From the NCBI GenBank assembly GCA_035513275.1, contig DATKCJ010000418.1, forward strand, positions 1 through 5,791: a stretch of DNA of 5,791 nucleotides, written 5' to 3'. The notes under the pieces were generated by a model. That model had not been told where the DNA came from, did no database searches, and saw only the letters and a program-made list of their open reading frames with translations. Both the position numbers and the translations under genes were made by a program. Shown piece after piece: positions 1-5,791 of the stretch. This DNA is from DATKCJ01 sp035513275. GTDB lineage: Bacteria; Verrucomicrobiota; Verrucomicrobiia; Opitutales; Opitutaceae. The first letter of the stretch is position 1, and every line of letters starts with the position of its first letter.

Positions 1-546
1 GACACAGTTCATCCGAAGCCCGGCGGCCGCATACCGGCGGGCGAAGAGTTTGGTGTAGGCGGAGAGCGAAGCGCGAATCGTGTCCGCGACGGGGAAGCGC
101 GGGTCCGGCTCGTTGTAGCCGACGCCGGAAATGTTGATGAAACAGCCGCCTCCCTGGCGAAGCATGGTCGGCACCACGAGCCGGCTCATCCGGACAACGC
201 TCAGGAAATACATCTCGAAGACATCGCTCCAATGCTCGTCGGTGATTTCAAGAATTTCGGCGCCGCTTGGATGGCCGGAATTATTCACGACCACGTCAAT
301 GCGTCCGTAGGTCGCGAGAGTCTGATCGACGAGGCGTTGCAAGTCGGCAGGTTCGGTGACGGAACCCTGCACCGCGATTGCGCCGAACTCCGCGGCGATC
401 GAGTGAATCTGCTCCGTGCGCGACATGAGAGCGAGCCGGCAGCCTTCTGCGGCGAGCAAGCGAGCACACGACGCGCCGATGCCGCGGCTTGAGCATGTGA
501 CGATCGCTACGCGATCGGCGGGTAACAAAGTGGAATCGATTGCCAT
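1..546 (-). CDS. SDR-family oxidoreductase-like protein, C-terminus beyond the window
   Basis: The visible part is 182 residues, starting at the ATG at 546-544; the rest lies beyond base 1. It has the layout of a classical short-chain dehydrogenase: a Rossmann dinucleotide-binding motif at residues 17-24 (TCSSRGIG, where TGxxxGIG is usual), NNSG at 88-91, a beta-strand ending FINIS at 136-140, and the post-active-site helix TKLFARRYAAAGLRMN at 165-180. Aligned on these anchors without gaps, the four catalytic positions (Asn, Ser, Tyr, Lys) read Tyr113, Gly141, Ala154 and Arg158. The fold is therefore clear, but normal SDR chemistry is doubtful. It could be a divergent subfamily with another mechanism or a non-catalytic member; the substrate is unknown. 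The gene begins 10 bp after the upp stop with no visible Shine-Dalgarno sequence, which suggests an operon with upp and possibly translational coupling. No frameshift or stop is seen. Confidence 0.85.
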   Translation of the reverse strand, partial: MAIDSTLLPADRVAIVTCSSRGIGASCARLLAAEGCRLALMSRTEQIHSIAAEFGAIAVQGSVTEPADLQRLVDQTLATYGRIDVVVNNSGHPSGAEILEITDEHWSDVFEMYFLSVVRMSRLVVPTMLRQGGGCFINISGVGYNEPDPRFPVADTIRASLSAYTKLFARRYAAAGLRMNCV

Positions 547-556
547 GGCGCGGCGC

Positions 557-1174
557 TCAAGTGCCGTAGAGCCGGTCGCCGAAGTCGCCGAGGCCGGGGA
601 GGATGTATTTGCGAGCGTTGAGCTCGCGGTCGAGGCCCGCGGTGAAGATCGGCAGCTCAGGATACTTGTCGCTCACTGCAGCCACTCCCTCGGGCGCCGA
701 CACGATGCACAGCAACGAGAGTTTTCGCGGGTTGCGCTCCATCACGATGTCGATCGCGCGCACGGCTGAGCCACCCGTTGCGAGCATCGGGTCGACGAGG
801 AGCACATGCTTGTCGTCGACGCGCGGCAGCTTGCAGTAATAGGAGCGCGCAATCGCCGTGTCGTGGTCGCGCTCGAGCCCGATGTAGCCGACGGCGGCGG
901 CGGGAAACAGATCAACGATCGGCTGCACCATGCCGAGGCCTGCGCGCAGGATCGGCACGACGGCGAGTGGCTCGGTGAGTTCACTGCCCGTGTGGCGCTC
1001 CATCGGCGTGGCGATTTCGATGGCGCGCTCCTCGAGCCCGCGCGTGGCCTCGATCGCGAGCATGAGCGTGACCTGATGGCAGAGGACCCGGAACTGTGAG
1101 GGCGGCGTGGCCTTGTCGCGAAGCCGCGTCAACGCGTGGCGCGCCAGCGGGTGGTCGATGATCGTGAGGGACAT
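557..1174 (-). CDS. upp: Uracil phosphoribosyltransferase
   Basis: Cytoplasmic pyrimidine-salvage enzyme that converts uracil and PRPP to UMP and pyrophosphate. The protein is 205 residues, close to the 208 or so usual for bacterial Upp. Family motifs appear in order: the N-terminal block LRDKATPPSQFR at 18-29 followed by LAIEATRGL; VVPILRAGLGM at 72-82; the PRPP-binding loop VLLVDPMLATGGS at 124-136; VSAPEG at 158-163; and the C-terminal uracil-recognition segment YILPGLGDFGDRLYGT at 190-205. All key motifs are intact, so it should be active. The start is the ATG at 1174-1172, which gives a normal N-terminus (MSLTIIDHPL); no Shine-Dalgarno sequence is visible before it. The SDR-like gene follows 10 bp downstream. 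A deoxyribosyltransferase-like gene lies upstream on the same strand, consistent with a nucleobase-salvage neighbourhood. Confidence 0.97.
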   Translation of the reverse strand: MSLTIIDHPLARHALTRLRDKATPPSQFRVLCHQVTLMLAIEATRGLEERAIEIATPMERHTGSELTEPLAVVPILRAGLGMVQPIVDLFPAAAVGYIGLERDHDTAIARSYYCKLPRVDDKHVLLVDPMLATGGSAVRAIDIVMERNPRKLSLLCIVSAPEGVAAVSDKYPELPIFTAGLDRELNARKYILPGLGDFGDRLYGT

Positions 1175-1226
1175 GATTCGAAATGCGCGCGTGCGGCGTC
1201 AGGCGGCAGACGTCAGATGGAGTGTC

Positions 1227-1372
1227 ACCACGAAATACACGAAAGACACGAAAGGGCTCTTGAGGACATGAGTCGCGGCGTGAACTTCGCGTGTCTGGGC
1301 AGGGCTCAAGGAGAGAATCGATCGCCTGTCCGCTGTCGGTTCCACTTTCGTGTGTTTAGTGTGTTTCGTGGT
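1227..1372. repeat. Inverted-repeat element with CACGAAA-unit arms
   Basis: The two 28-bp arms, 1227-1254 and 1345-1372, are reverse complements at 25 of 28 positions and enclose 90 bp. The left arm contains three exact copies of CACGAAA at 1229, 1238 and 1247, a 9-bp period. The right arm has the same plan on the opposite strand, with one unit altered (CACTAAA). The element nearly fills the 221-bp gap between the deoxyribosyltransferase stop and the upp start. No transposase and no obvious target-site duplication are seen in the immediate flanks. It looks like a dispersed MITE-like or REP-like repeat; I recall similar CACGAAA-type repeats from Verrucomicrobiota and related genomes, but cannot verify that here. 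In RNA the arms could form a long imperfect stem that separates the two transcription units. Confidence 0.8.
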
Positions 1373-1395
1373 CCCTCCTTTTGGGAACTCAGGCT

Positions 1396-2088
1396 TCAGA
1401 GCAGGTCCTTGCGGACTTTCCGCTCGAGCATCTTCTCGAGCGTCTTTCGCAGTTCCTTCGGGCGGCCGCGCATGCTCGGCATGATCGCGAGCCAGTTGTA
1501 GACCTCGACGCGCAGGTGCTTCGGCATCACCGGCTCGGTGCGCAGCAGGCGCTCGAGTGCGTTGACGACGAGCGAGGCGGTGCGGTCGCACACAACCTGC
1601 GCGGCCGCGGTGGAATACTGGCCTGCGAGACGCGTCGCACCAGGGAGTCTGCGGTGCTTCAGGTTTGCGACGCGGTAGTTTGGGAAGGCGGGCGTGACCA
1701 CCGTGGCGGTGCGCGGGTAGAAGTTCGACATGAGGTTCCACGGCTGCGTGCGGTGCTCACCGCCGCCGCCCCGCACATCGGTGCGCAGGAGCACCGCCGG
1801 GATGTCGGCGAATTTCGCGAAGAGGAACTCGATCACGGTGCCCGAGTCGAGCTCGGTGCCGTCGTAGTTGAAGATGGCGAGGTCGGCGTCGAGGAGCGTC
1901 TTGATGTTCTGGTCGCGTATCGTGCGCGCCGGCATGCCGGTCGTGTCGAGATTCTGCGGCATGATGCACTGGAAACGCCCGTGCGATTTCTCGTAGATCG
2001 CCTCGGTGAGGTAGGCGTTTCCCACGAGGTGCTTCGCGTTGAACATCTCGCCTGCGAAGTAGACGGTGTAGGTGGACTTTTTCTTCAT
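1396..2088 (-). CDS. Nucleoside 2-deoxyribosyltransferase-like protein with C-terminal extension
   Basis: The protein is 230 residues and probably cytoplasmic. Residues 7-105 look like the nucleoside 2-deoxyribosyltransferase fold: an opening strand YTVYFAGEMF at 7-16, IRDQNIKTLLDADLAIFNYDG at 57-77, and the active-site block LDSGTVIEFLFA at 80-91. Asp81 and Glu87 have the D-x5-E spacing of the family, with Glu87 the expected nucleophile. Such enzymes cleave or exchange the N-glycosidic bond of deoxynucleosides, or of related nucleotides in some branches; which substrate applies here is not decidable. Residues 106-230 are an extension beyond the roughly 150-residue core, basic near the end (KELRKTLEKMLERKVRKDLL). 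The start is the ATG at 2088-2086; a weak purine stretch lies upstream. The gene begins 52 bp after the acylase stop, so co-transcription is possible. upp lies downstream, beyond the inverted repeat. Confidence 0.78.
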   Translation of the reverse strand: MKKKSTYTVYFAGEMFNAKHLVGNAYLTEAIYEKSHGRFQCIMPQNLDTTGMPARTIRDQNIKTLLDADLAIFNYDGTELDSGTVIEFLFAKFADIPAVLLRTDVRGGGGEHRTQPWNLMSNFYPRTATVVTPAFPNYRVANLKHRRLPGATRLAGQYSTAAAQVVCDRTASLVVNALERLLRTEPVMPKHLRVEVYNWLAIMPSMRGRPKELRKTLEKMLERKVRKDLL

Positions 2089-2108
2089 CCGTTGCGGCTG
2101 TGCTGCGC

Positions 2109-2126
2109 CATCGGTGCGCGCCGATG
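2109..2126. other. Small hairpin between acylase and deoxyribosyltransferase genes
   Basis: CATCGG and CCGATG form a perfect 6-bp inverted repeat around a 6-nt loop (2115-2120). It lies 14 bp beyond the acylase stop and 20 bp before the next start codon. No U-tract follows on the minus-strand transcript, so it is a poor intrinsic terminator. It may be an mRNA-stability or processing element, or chance in GC-rich DNA. Confidence 0.35.
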
Positions 2127-2140
2127 AATCTCGGAGCGAG

Positions 2141-4684
2141 TCACGGCGTCAGCAAGAGATTGTTCACGGCGGCTCCGGGTTGGAGCGGGGTGGGCTCGCC
2201 GCGCAGCCAGCCCGGATGGCTGTCGCGGTAATGCGGTGAGAGCGGATTTCCCGACTGCCCGCCGGGCATGTGGAGGATGCCCTCAACCTCCGCGCCGGGC
2301 GCGACAGCCATCCGCTCCGAGGAGCCGTGGCCGCGAAGCTGTGCGTTGACGGCGTGCGCATCACCGCTCATCGGCGCGCGCCGCATATCGAGGAGGGATC
2401 CGACCAGCGGAATGGCCAGGCCGAGCGGATGGCGCATGTTGAGCCGGTTAAATTTGCCCCATGTGTGACGCTCGAGAGCCGCCGCGCCTCCAGCCTTTTC
2501 AATCACGGCGTCGGCCGACTCGATCAGAACTGAATCCCACCCCGAGTGTTCCGCCGGGAGCCACGCCGAAGGCTTGGCGGTCACGAGGTCACGGACGATT
2601 CGCTCGGTCACGAGGTTGTAATGGGAGAACGAAGGATACGCCTCGCGGCAGCGCGCGAAGACCGCCCCGGTCGCGCGTTCAGTCACCTCGCGGCGGAACT
2701 CGCGGATCAGCCGGTAACCGGCGGAAGCGGCGTCCGCATCACCGTTCCATTGCACGGCGAGTTCGCGCATGCGGGCGCGGCCGGGATTTGAAGCTGCGGC
2801 CTCAGGCGTCAGGACGCTCGCGATCTGTTCGCGCCAGAAATCCATCGGGAGCGAGCGGTTGTCGAGCTGCAGAGCGAGCAAGTCAGCAGGTTTCGCTTCG
2901 TTCATTTCGCGAAGCCGGTCGCGTATGCGCGCCGCTCGCGATGCGGACGCGTAGCCGCCATCGCCGAGGATCGCGAGCGCAGCACCTCCGACGACGCGCG
3001 CGTTCGCGCTCCAGAGAAAGCCGTCGGGGGGATCGATGATCGCGGGCACTTCCTCGGGCGCGAGCCAGCCATCCCAGCCTGCCGTTCCGAGTGCAAACGA
3101 GCTGGGCACGGCACCGTCGAAGCCGGTGCGGCGCGGGATGCGCCCGGCGATCGTCCAGCCGATCGAGCCGGCACTGTCGCCCGCGATGAAATTCTGCGCG
3201 GGCATGCCCGACTCCTGCGCGAAGCGGAGCGCTTCGCCCGTGTTCTGCGCGCCTTCCATCCGTAGGAGACCGAGGTCCGCGGCGCCCCGCTGATGGGCCG
3301 TCCACGCGAGGGCGATCGTGCGGCCGCGGTGATCGGTGCCGAGGACTGGTCCCCAGCGCGTCCAGCGAACGGTGTGAATCTCCGCTTCGCTGCCGGCCAC
3401 CGCCAGCGATTCCTGAAAAATCTCGAACGGCATCGGACCTTCCGGCGTGAGGTAGCGGTTGGGATCGGCCGGATCGGGCTCGACGATAACGATGTCGGAC
3501 GTGTCGATCTCGGAATTCGTGAATCCCCATGCGACGCGGCCGTTGCTTCCGACGATGAAGGCCGGAGTGCCCGGCAATGTAACGCCGTCGATTCGCTCAC
3601 CGCCCACCGTGAGCGCGGCTCGATACCAGATGTGCGGCAAACGCAGGCCGAGGTGCATGTCATTTGCGACAAGCGCCGCGCCGCCCGCAGTGCGCGAGCC
3701 GGCGACCGCCCACGAGTTGCTGCCAACGTGGTAATCAGGATCGGCCTCCGAAAGCACAGTGGACAACACCCCACTCCCGAACCGCCGGTCCCAATACCAC
3801 AAGTCAAGTATTGGTTGACTTAGGGATTGGGAGAGCAAGGTGGAAAGGGTTGGGGCTGGTGGGCCGGGATGGGGCTGGGCGGCCAGGGAGTGGAGTGGGG
3901 CTGCTGTGGTGAGGATTGATTCGTGCGGCCGATCGGCGGGCGCGGATGCGTTGGCGGGGGCGGTGGACGCGCGGGCGGCTCCGGGCAGATCGGGCATCGG
4001 CGGGGCCTCGATGACCGAGCCGTCGACCGGTGCGTCAAATGGATCGGCCACCGAGAGTAGCCACGCGGTTGCCTCGGGCGAAAATTGATCGCGCACGACT
4101 GCGCGGGAGAGATCCGGTTCGCCGTTCGCCTCCTGCAGGTCGAGCCACATTGCGAAATTTACGAGGAGCGTGTCCTCGGGCAGCCACGGCTCGGGTTTTG
4201 CGCGCAGGAGCCAGTATTCAAACGGCCGCGAGCCGAGTCGCGCGAGACCGGCGGTGACGCCTTCCGCGTAGGCCTCGACGATTCGGCGCTCGCTGGGGTT
4301 CATCGCCTCCACGGCTCTTCTTGCTGCTTCGCGAAAGCGGTGAATCCGGAACATGCGATCCGCGCGCAGCGCAACCGGACCGGCGAGAGCCGCAAGCTCG
4401 CCCGCGGCCGCGCGGCGCATCAGGTCCATCTGAAAGAACCGCTCCTGCCCGTGAAGGAAACCGAGCGCCCGCGCGGCATCCACGCGGCTCGACGCGTCGA
4501 TCGTCGGAATGCCGAGCGCATCGCGCGTGATCCCGACCGGCGCGCCGAGGCCGTCGAGTTTCACGACGCCCTTCGTCACGGGCAGGCCCTGTCGAAGAAC
4601 GACGAGCACCGCGATGATCGCGACCGCGATGAGAGCGAGCAGTGCGAGACCGATGCGACCGCACCAGCGGAGGAGTGACTTCAT
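2141..4684 (-). CDS. Penicillin acylase family protein (Ntn-hydrolase), membrane-anchored
   Basis: Self-processing amide hydrolase of the penicillin G acylase / AHL acylase / aculeacin acylase superfamily, 847 residues from the chosen start. Residues 10-31 are a strongly hydrophobic signal-anchor preceded by basic residues, which places the enzyme in the periplasm or on the outer face of the inner membrane. The alpha-chain region holds FLHGQERFFQMDLMRR at 76-91. An Ala/Pro/Ser-rich linker (about 225-290) precedes the autocleavage site Gly321|Ser322 in HVGSNSWAV, giving a beta-chain of 526 residues. Counting Ser322 as beta-1, family positions are preserved: Asn390 (beta-69, in WGFTN), Asn561 (beta-240, oxyanion Asn), Arg583 (beta-262). 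WGKFNRLNMRHPLG (742-755) and MPGGQSGNPLSPHY (806-819) are also typical. The ATG at 4684 is preferred because it starts the signal-anchor directly; in-frame ATGs at 4702 and 4768 add a basic leader and would crowd the divergent gene. The acyl substrate is unknown. Confidence 0.92.
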   Translation of the reverse strand: MKSLLRWCGRIGLALLALIAVAIIAVLVVLRQGLPVTKGVVKLDGLGAPVGITRDALGIPTIDASSRVDAARALGFLHGQERFFQMDLMRRAAAGELAALAGPVALRADRMFRIHRFREAARRAVEAMNPSERRIVEAYAEGVTAGLARLGSRPFEYWLLRAKPEPWLPEDTLLVNFAMWLDLQEANGEPDLSRAVVRDQFSPEATAWLLSVADPFDAPVDGSVIEAPPMPDLPGAARASTAPANASAPADRPHESILTTAAPLHSLAAQPHPGPPAPTLSTLLSQSLSQPILDLWYWDRRFGSGVLSTVLSEADPDYHVGSNSWAVAGSRTAGGAALVANDMHLGLRLPHIWYRAALTVGGERIDGVTLPGTPAFIVGSNGRVAWGFTNSEIDTSDIVIVEPDPADPNRYLTPEGPMPFEIFQESLAVAGSEAEIHTVRWTRWGPVLGTDHRGRTIALAWTAHQRGAADLGLLRMEGAQNTGEALRFAQESGMPAQNFIAGDSAGSIGWTIAGRIPRRTGFDGAVPSSFALGTAGWDGWLAPEEVPAIIDPPDGFLWSANARVVGGAALAILGDGGYASASRAARIRDRLREMNEAKPADLLALQLDNRSLPMDFWREQIASVLTPEAAASNPGRARMRELAVQWNGDADAASAGYRLIREFRREVTERATGAVFARCREAYPSFSHYNLVTERIVRDLVTAKPSAWLPAEHSGWDSVLIESADAVIEKAGGAAALERHTWGKFNRLNMRHPLGLAIPLVGSLLDMRRAPMSGDAHAVNAQLRGHGSSERMAVAPGAEVEGILHMPGGQSGNPLSPHYRDSHPGWLRGEPTPLQPGAAVNNLLLTP
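3789..3832. repeat. Nested palindromes inside the acylase gene
   Basis: An outer 7-bp inverted repeat (3789-3795 with 3826-3832, TCCCAAT/ATTGGGA) encloses an inner perfect 7-bp repeat (3801-3807 with 3815-3821, AAGTCAA/TTGACTT, 7-nt loop). A third pairing, CCAATAC (3791-3797) with GTATTGG (3808-3814), competes with both. The DNA is AT-richer than its surroundings and codes for part of the linker before the autocleavage site. It could be a folded mRNA element, a cruciform, or a relic of an inserted palindrome. Confidence 0.6.
3847..3900 (+). other. G-tract cluster with G-quadruplex potential
   Basis: Eight runs of three or four G (3847, 3852, 3861, 3866, 3871, 3877, 3886 and 3897) lie within 54 bases; most loops are 2-7 nt, and the last is 8. 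This fits the usual G-quadruplex pattern several times over. The G-rich strand is the template for the acylase gene, so the mRNA is C-rich. The run encodes a Pro/Ala/Ser/Thr-rich linker of the pro-acylase. Confidence 0.6.
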
Positions 4685-4777
4685 TGAGTGGGAGTCGAGC
4701 ATGACGCGCCGCCGCGCGAAGTGAAGCCCGGCGCTGTGCGGCTTGCAACGGCGACGTCGGACCGACATGCAGGGGGA
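4685..4777. promoter_or_regulatory. Divergent intergenic region, acylase / TonB_C gene
   Basis: These 93 bp lie between the preferred acylase start and the TonB_C gene start and should carry promoters for both strands. An 11-bp palindrome, GTCGG-A-CCGAC, at 4756-4766 could be an operator. I cannot identify convincing -35/-10 boxes on either strand. If the acylase starts at 4768 instead, only 9 bp would remain. Confidence 0.4.
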
Positions 4778-5791
4778 ATGTGTCCCAGGCTGTTTGCGGC
4801 TGTCGCATTGTTTGCCATTCTTGCCGCGGGCCTGCGCGCGGAGGATAAAACGTCGAGGGATGCAAGGCCGTTAAGCGCGCCGCTTCCTGAGTATCCGGCG
4901 GACATGCTCGAGAAGGGCACCGGCGGCCAGGTAGCATTGATAGTCAGAGTCGAATCCGATGGGAGCGTCCGCGACGTGCGGGCGGTGCAGGCCACGGACG
5001 GGCGGCTGGCGATCATTTGCGAGGCGGCGCTGCGCAAGTGGAAATTCGAGCCGGCGCGCCATTTTGGACAACGAACGGGCGACAACGTTTCTGTGAAGAT
5101 CCTATTCGAGAGCGGCAAGGTTTCGATGGAGGTTCCGCCAGACCGGCACTTGAGCGGGGTGCCGGCCAAAGTCCTCAAGCAGGTTTCGCCGGAATATCCG
5201 CACGAACTGGTGAATAGCAGGAACAGAGGAAGCGTGGAAATTGCGTTCATAGTCGACAACGAGGGACATGTCCGTGAACCGATGGTTCTCAAGTCGACGC
5301 ATCCGCTCTTCGAGGCACCCGCGGTGCAAGCAGTGATGAAGTGGAAATTCCAACCGGCGACGGTCGACGGAAGACCGGTGAACACCAGGGTGGTTGCGCC
5401 GATGATCTTTGAATTCCACGACGATGCAGGCGTCGAAAGTTTTTCTATCAAGAAGAACCGGGAGAAGAAGGGCGTGAATGCTTTAGGAACGGCCACGCCA
5501 CCGAAGCCGAGGACGACGGTATTTGCAGTCCATCCCTACGACGATGCAGTCGCACGGAAGGGCGGCTCCGCCGAAGTGAAGTGCGTCATAGGGCCCGGCG
5601 GAAACGTCCTGGCGACGGAGGTATTGTCGGCGAGCAAGCCGGAGTTCGGTCTTGCCTTGGTCGCCGCAATGGAAGCGTGGACATTCGAGCCTGCGCGCGA
5701 CAACGAGAAGCGCGTGCCGATCATTCTGTCGCGAAAAGTCAAATTTGAGATTGGCGCCCGCGACTCCGCGATCGACTCGGACACGACCGCG
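4778..5791 (+). CDS. Exported protein with three TonB C-terminal domains, 3' end beyond the window
   Basis: The reading frame is open for 338 codons to the right edge. The N-terminus (MCPRLFAAVALFAILAAGLRA, 1-21) looks like a signal peptide with cleavage near Ala21, so a periplasmic or surface location is likely. Three TonB_C-like repeats follow, at about 38-112, 139-213 and 253-325. Each has an opening YP or PY motif, a strand pair around a DG/NEG/GPGG turn, and the signature WKFEPA (Trp88), WKFQPA (Trp189) or WTFEPA (Trp301). The classical TonB layout of uncleaved anchor plus Pro-rich spacer and one C-terminal domain is absent, so 'energy transducer TonB' would be an over-call; binding of an envelope partner is more cautious. 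The ATG at 4778 is chosen because it begins the signal peptide. A purine run (AGGGGG, 4771-4776) lies only 1 nt upstream, too close for ideal initiation; GTG at 4736 is an in-frame alternative. Confidence 0.85.
   Translation, partial: MCPRLFAAVALFAILAAGLRAEDKTSRDARPLSAPLPEYPADMLEKGTGGQVALIVRVESDGSVRDVRAVQATDGRLAIICEAALRKWKFEPARHFGQRTGDNVSVKILFESGKVSMEVPPDRHLSGVPAKVLKQVSPEYPHELVNSRNRGSVEIAFIVDNEGHVREPMVLKSTHPLFEAPAVQAVMKWKFQPATVDGRPVNTRVVAPMIFEFHDDAGVESFSIKKNREKKGVNALGTATPPKPRTTVFAVHPYDDAVARKGGSAEVKCVIGPGGNVLATEVLSASKPEFGLALVAAMEAWTFEPARDNEKRVPIILSRKVKFEIGARDSAIDSDTTA

Noticed and set aside
1229..1255. CRISPR-like or tandem-repeat array from the three CACGAAA units
   Set aside because: Units are 9 bp apart with no spacers and only three copies; the pattern belongs to one arm of the inverted repeat.
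1199..1741. Minus-strand open frame of 180 codons covering the inverted repeat and the 3' end of the deoxyribosyltransferase gene
   Set aside because: It overlaps a well-supported gene in another frame and reads through the repeat; the translation is low-complexity Arg/Pro-rich.
1381..2127. Plus-strand open frame of 248 codons antisense to the deoxyribosyltransferase gene
   Set aside because: It is the complement-frame shadow of a recognisable gene in GC-rich DNA and its translation shows no domain or motif.
3791..3821. Apparent H-type pseudoknot from the two interlocked 7-bp pairings
   Set aside because: The pairings interlock with no bases left for one crossing loop, which cannot span a 7-bp stem, so they must be alternatives and not simultaneous.
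3293..3823. Plus-strand open frame of 176 codons inside the acylase gene
   Set aside because: Shadow frame antisense to conserved acylase beta-chain motifs, with no recognisable domain.
4721..4749. Possible minus-strand promoter using TTGCAA (4744-4749) as a -35 box
   Set aside because: At 17-bp spacing the -10 position reads TTCACT, a poor match, so no promoter call is justified.
4767..4862. ATG at 4767 as a possible start for the plus-strand gene
   Set aside because: That frame stops within about 36 codons and is not the frame of the TonB_C domains.
4681..5496. Minus-strand open frame of 271 codons opposite the TonB_C gene
   Set aside because: The plus strand carries three clear TonB_C signatures; the antisense product has none and would overlap the acylase start.

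Overview
The window is GC-rich and densely coded. It reads as a chromosomal segment from a Gram-negative-type bacterium with a periplasm: there is a membrane-anchored penicillin-acylase-family enzyme and an exported protein built of TonB C-terminal domains. My best guess at lineage is Verrucomicrobiota, possibly Opitutaceae-like. The guess rests on the inverted repeat built of CACGAAA units, the style of the triple TonB_C protein and the type of deoxyribosyltransferase-like protein. It comes from memory of those genomes, not from a search, so treat it as a moderate-to-weak inference.

Layout. Four genes run leftward on the minus strand. In transcription order they are a penicillin acylase family protein (4684 to 2141), a nucleoside 2-deoxyribosyltransferase-like protein (2088 to 1396), uracil phosphoribosyltransferase upp (1174 to 557), and a short-chain dehydrogenase/reductase-like protein (from 546, running off the left edge). 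Acylase and deoxyribosyltransferase are 52 bp apart. upp and the SDR gene are only 10 bp apart and are probably co-transcribed. The two pairs are separated by 221 bp that hold an imperfect inverted-repeat element (1227-1372). On the plus strand, divergent from the acylase, a gene for an exported protein with three TonB_C domains starts at 4778 and runs off the right edge.

Function. UPRT and the deoxyribosyltransferase-like protein both act on nucleobases. A salvage theme is reasonable: base released or exchanged by one, uracil converted to UMP by the other. The acylase would act outside the cytoplasm on an amide substrate that cannot be named from the sequence. The SDR cannot be tied to a pathway, and it appears to have lost the classical catalytic tetrad.

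The most unusual items are the SDR with all four tetrad positions substituted, the CACGAAA inverted-repeat element, a compositionally odd stretch inside the acylase gene (nested palindromes next to a run of G-tracts, coding for the pro-peptide/linker just before the autocleavage site), and the triple TonB_C protein without a TonB-like anchor. I found no clear evidence of a wholly new multi-gene system.
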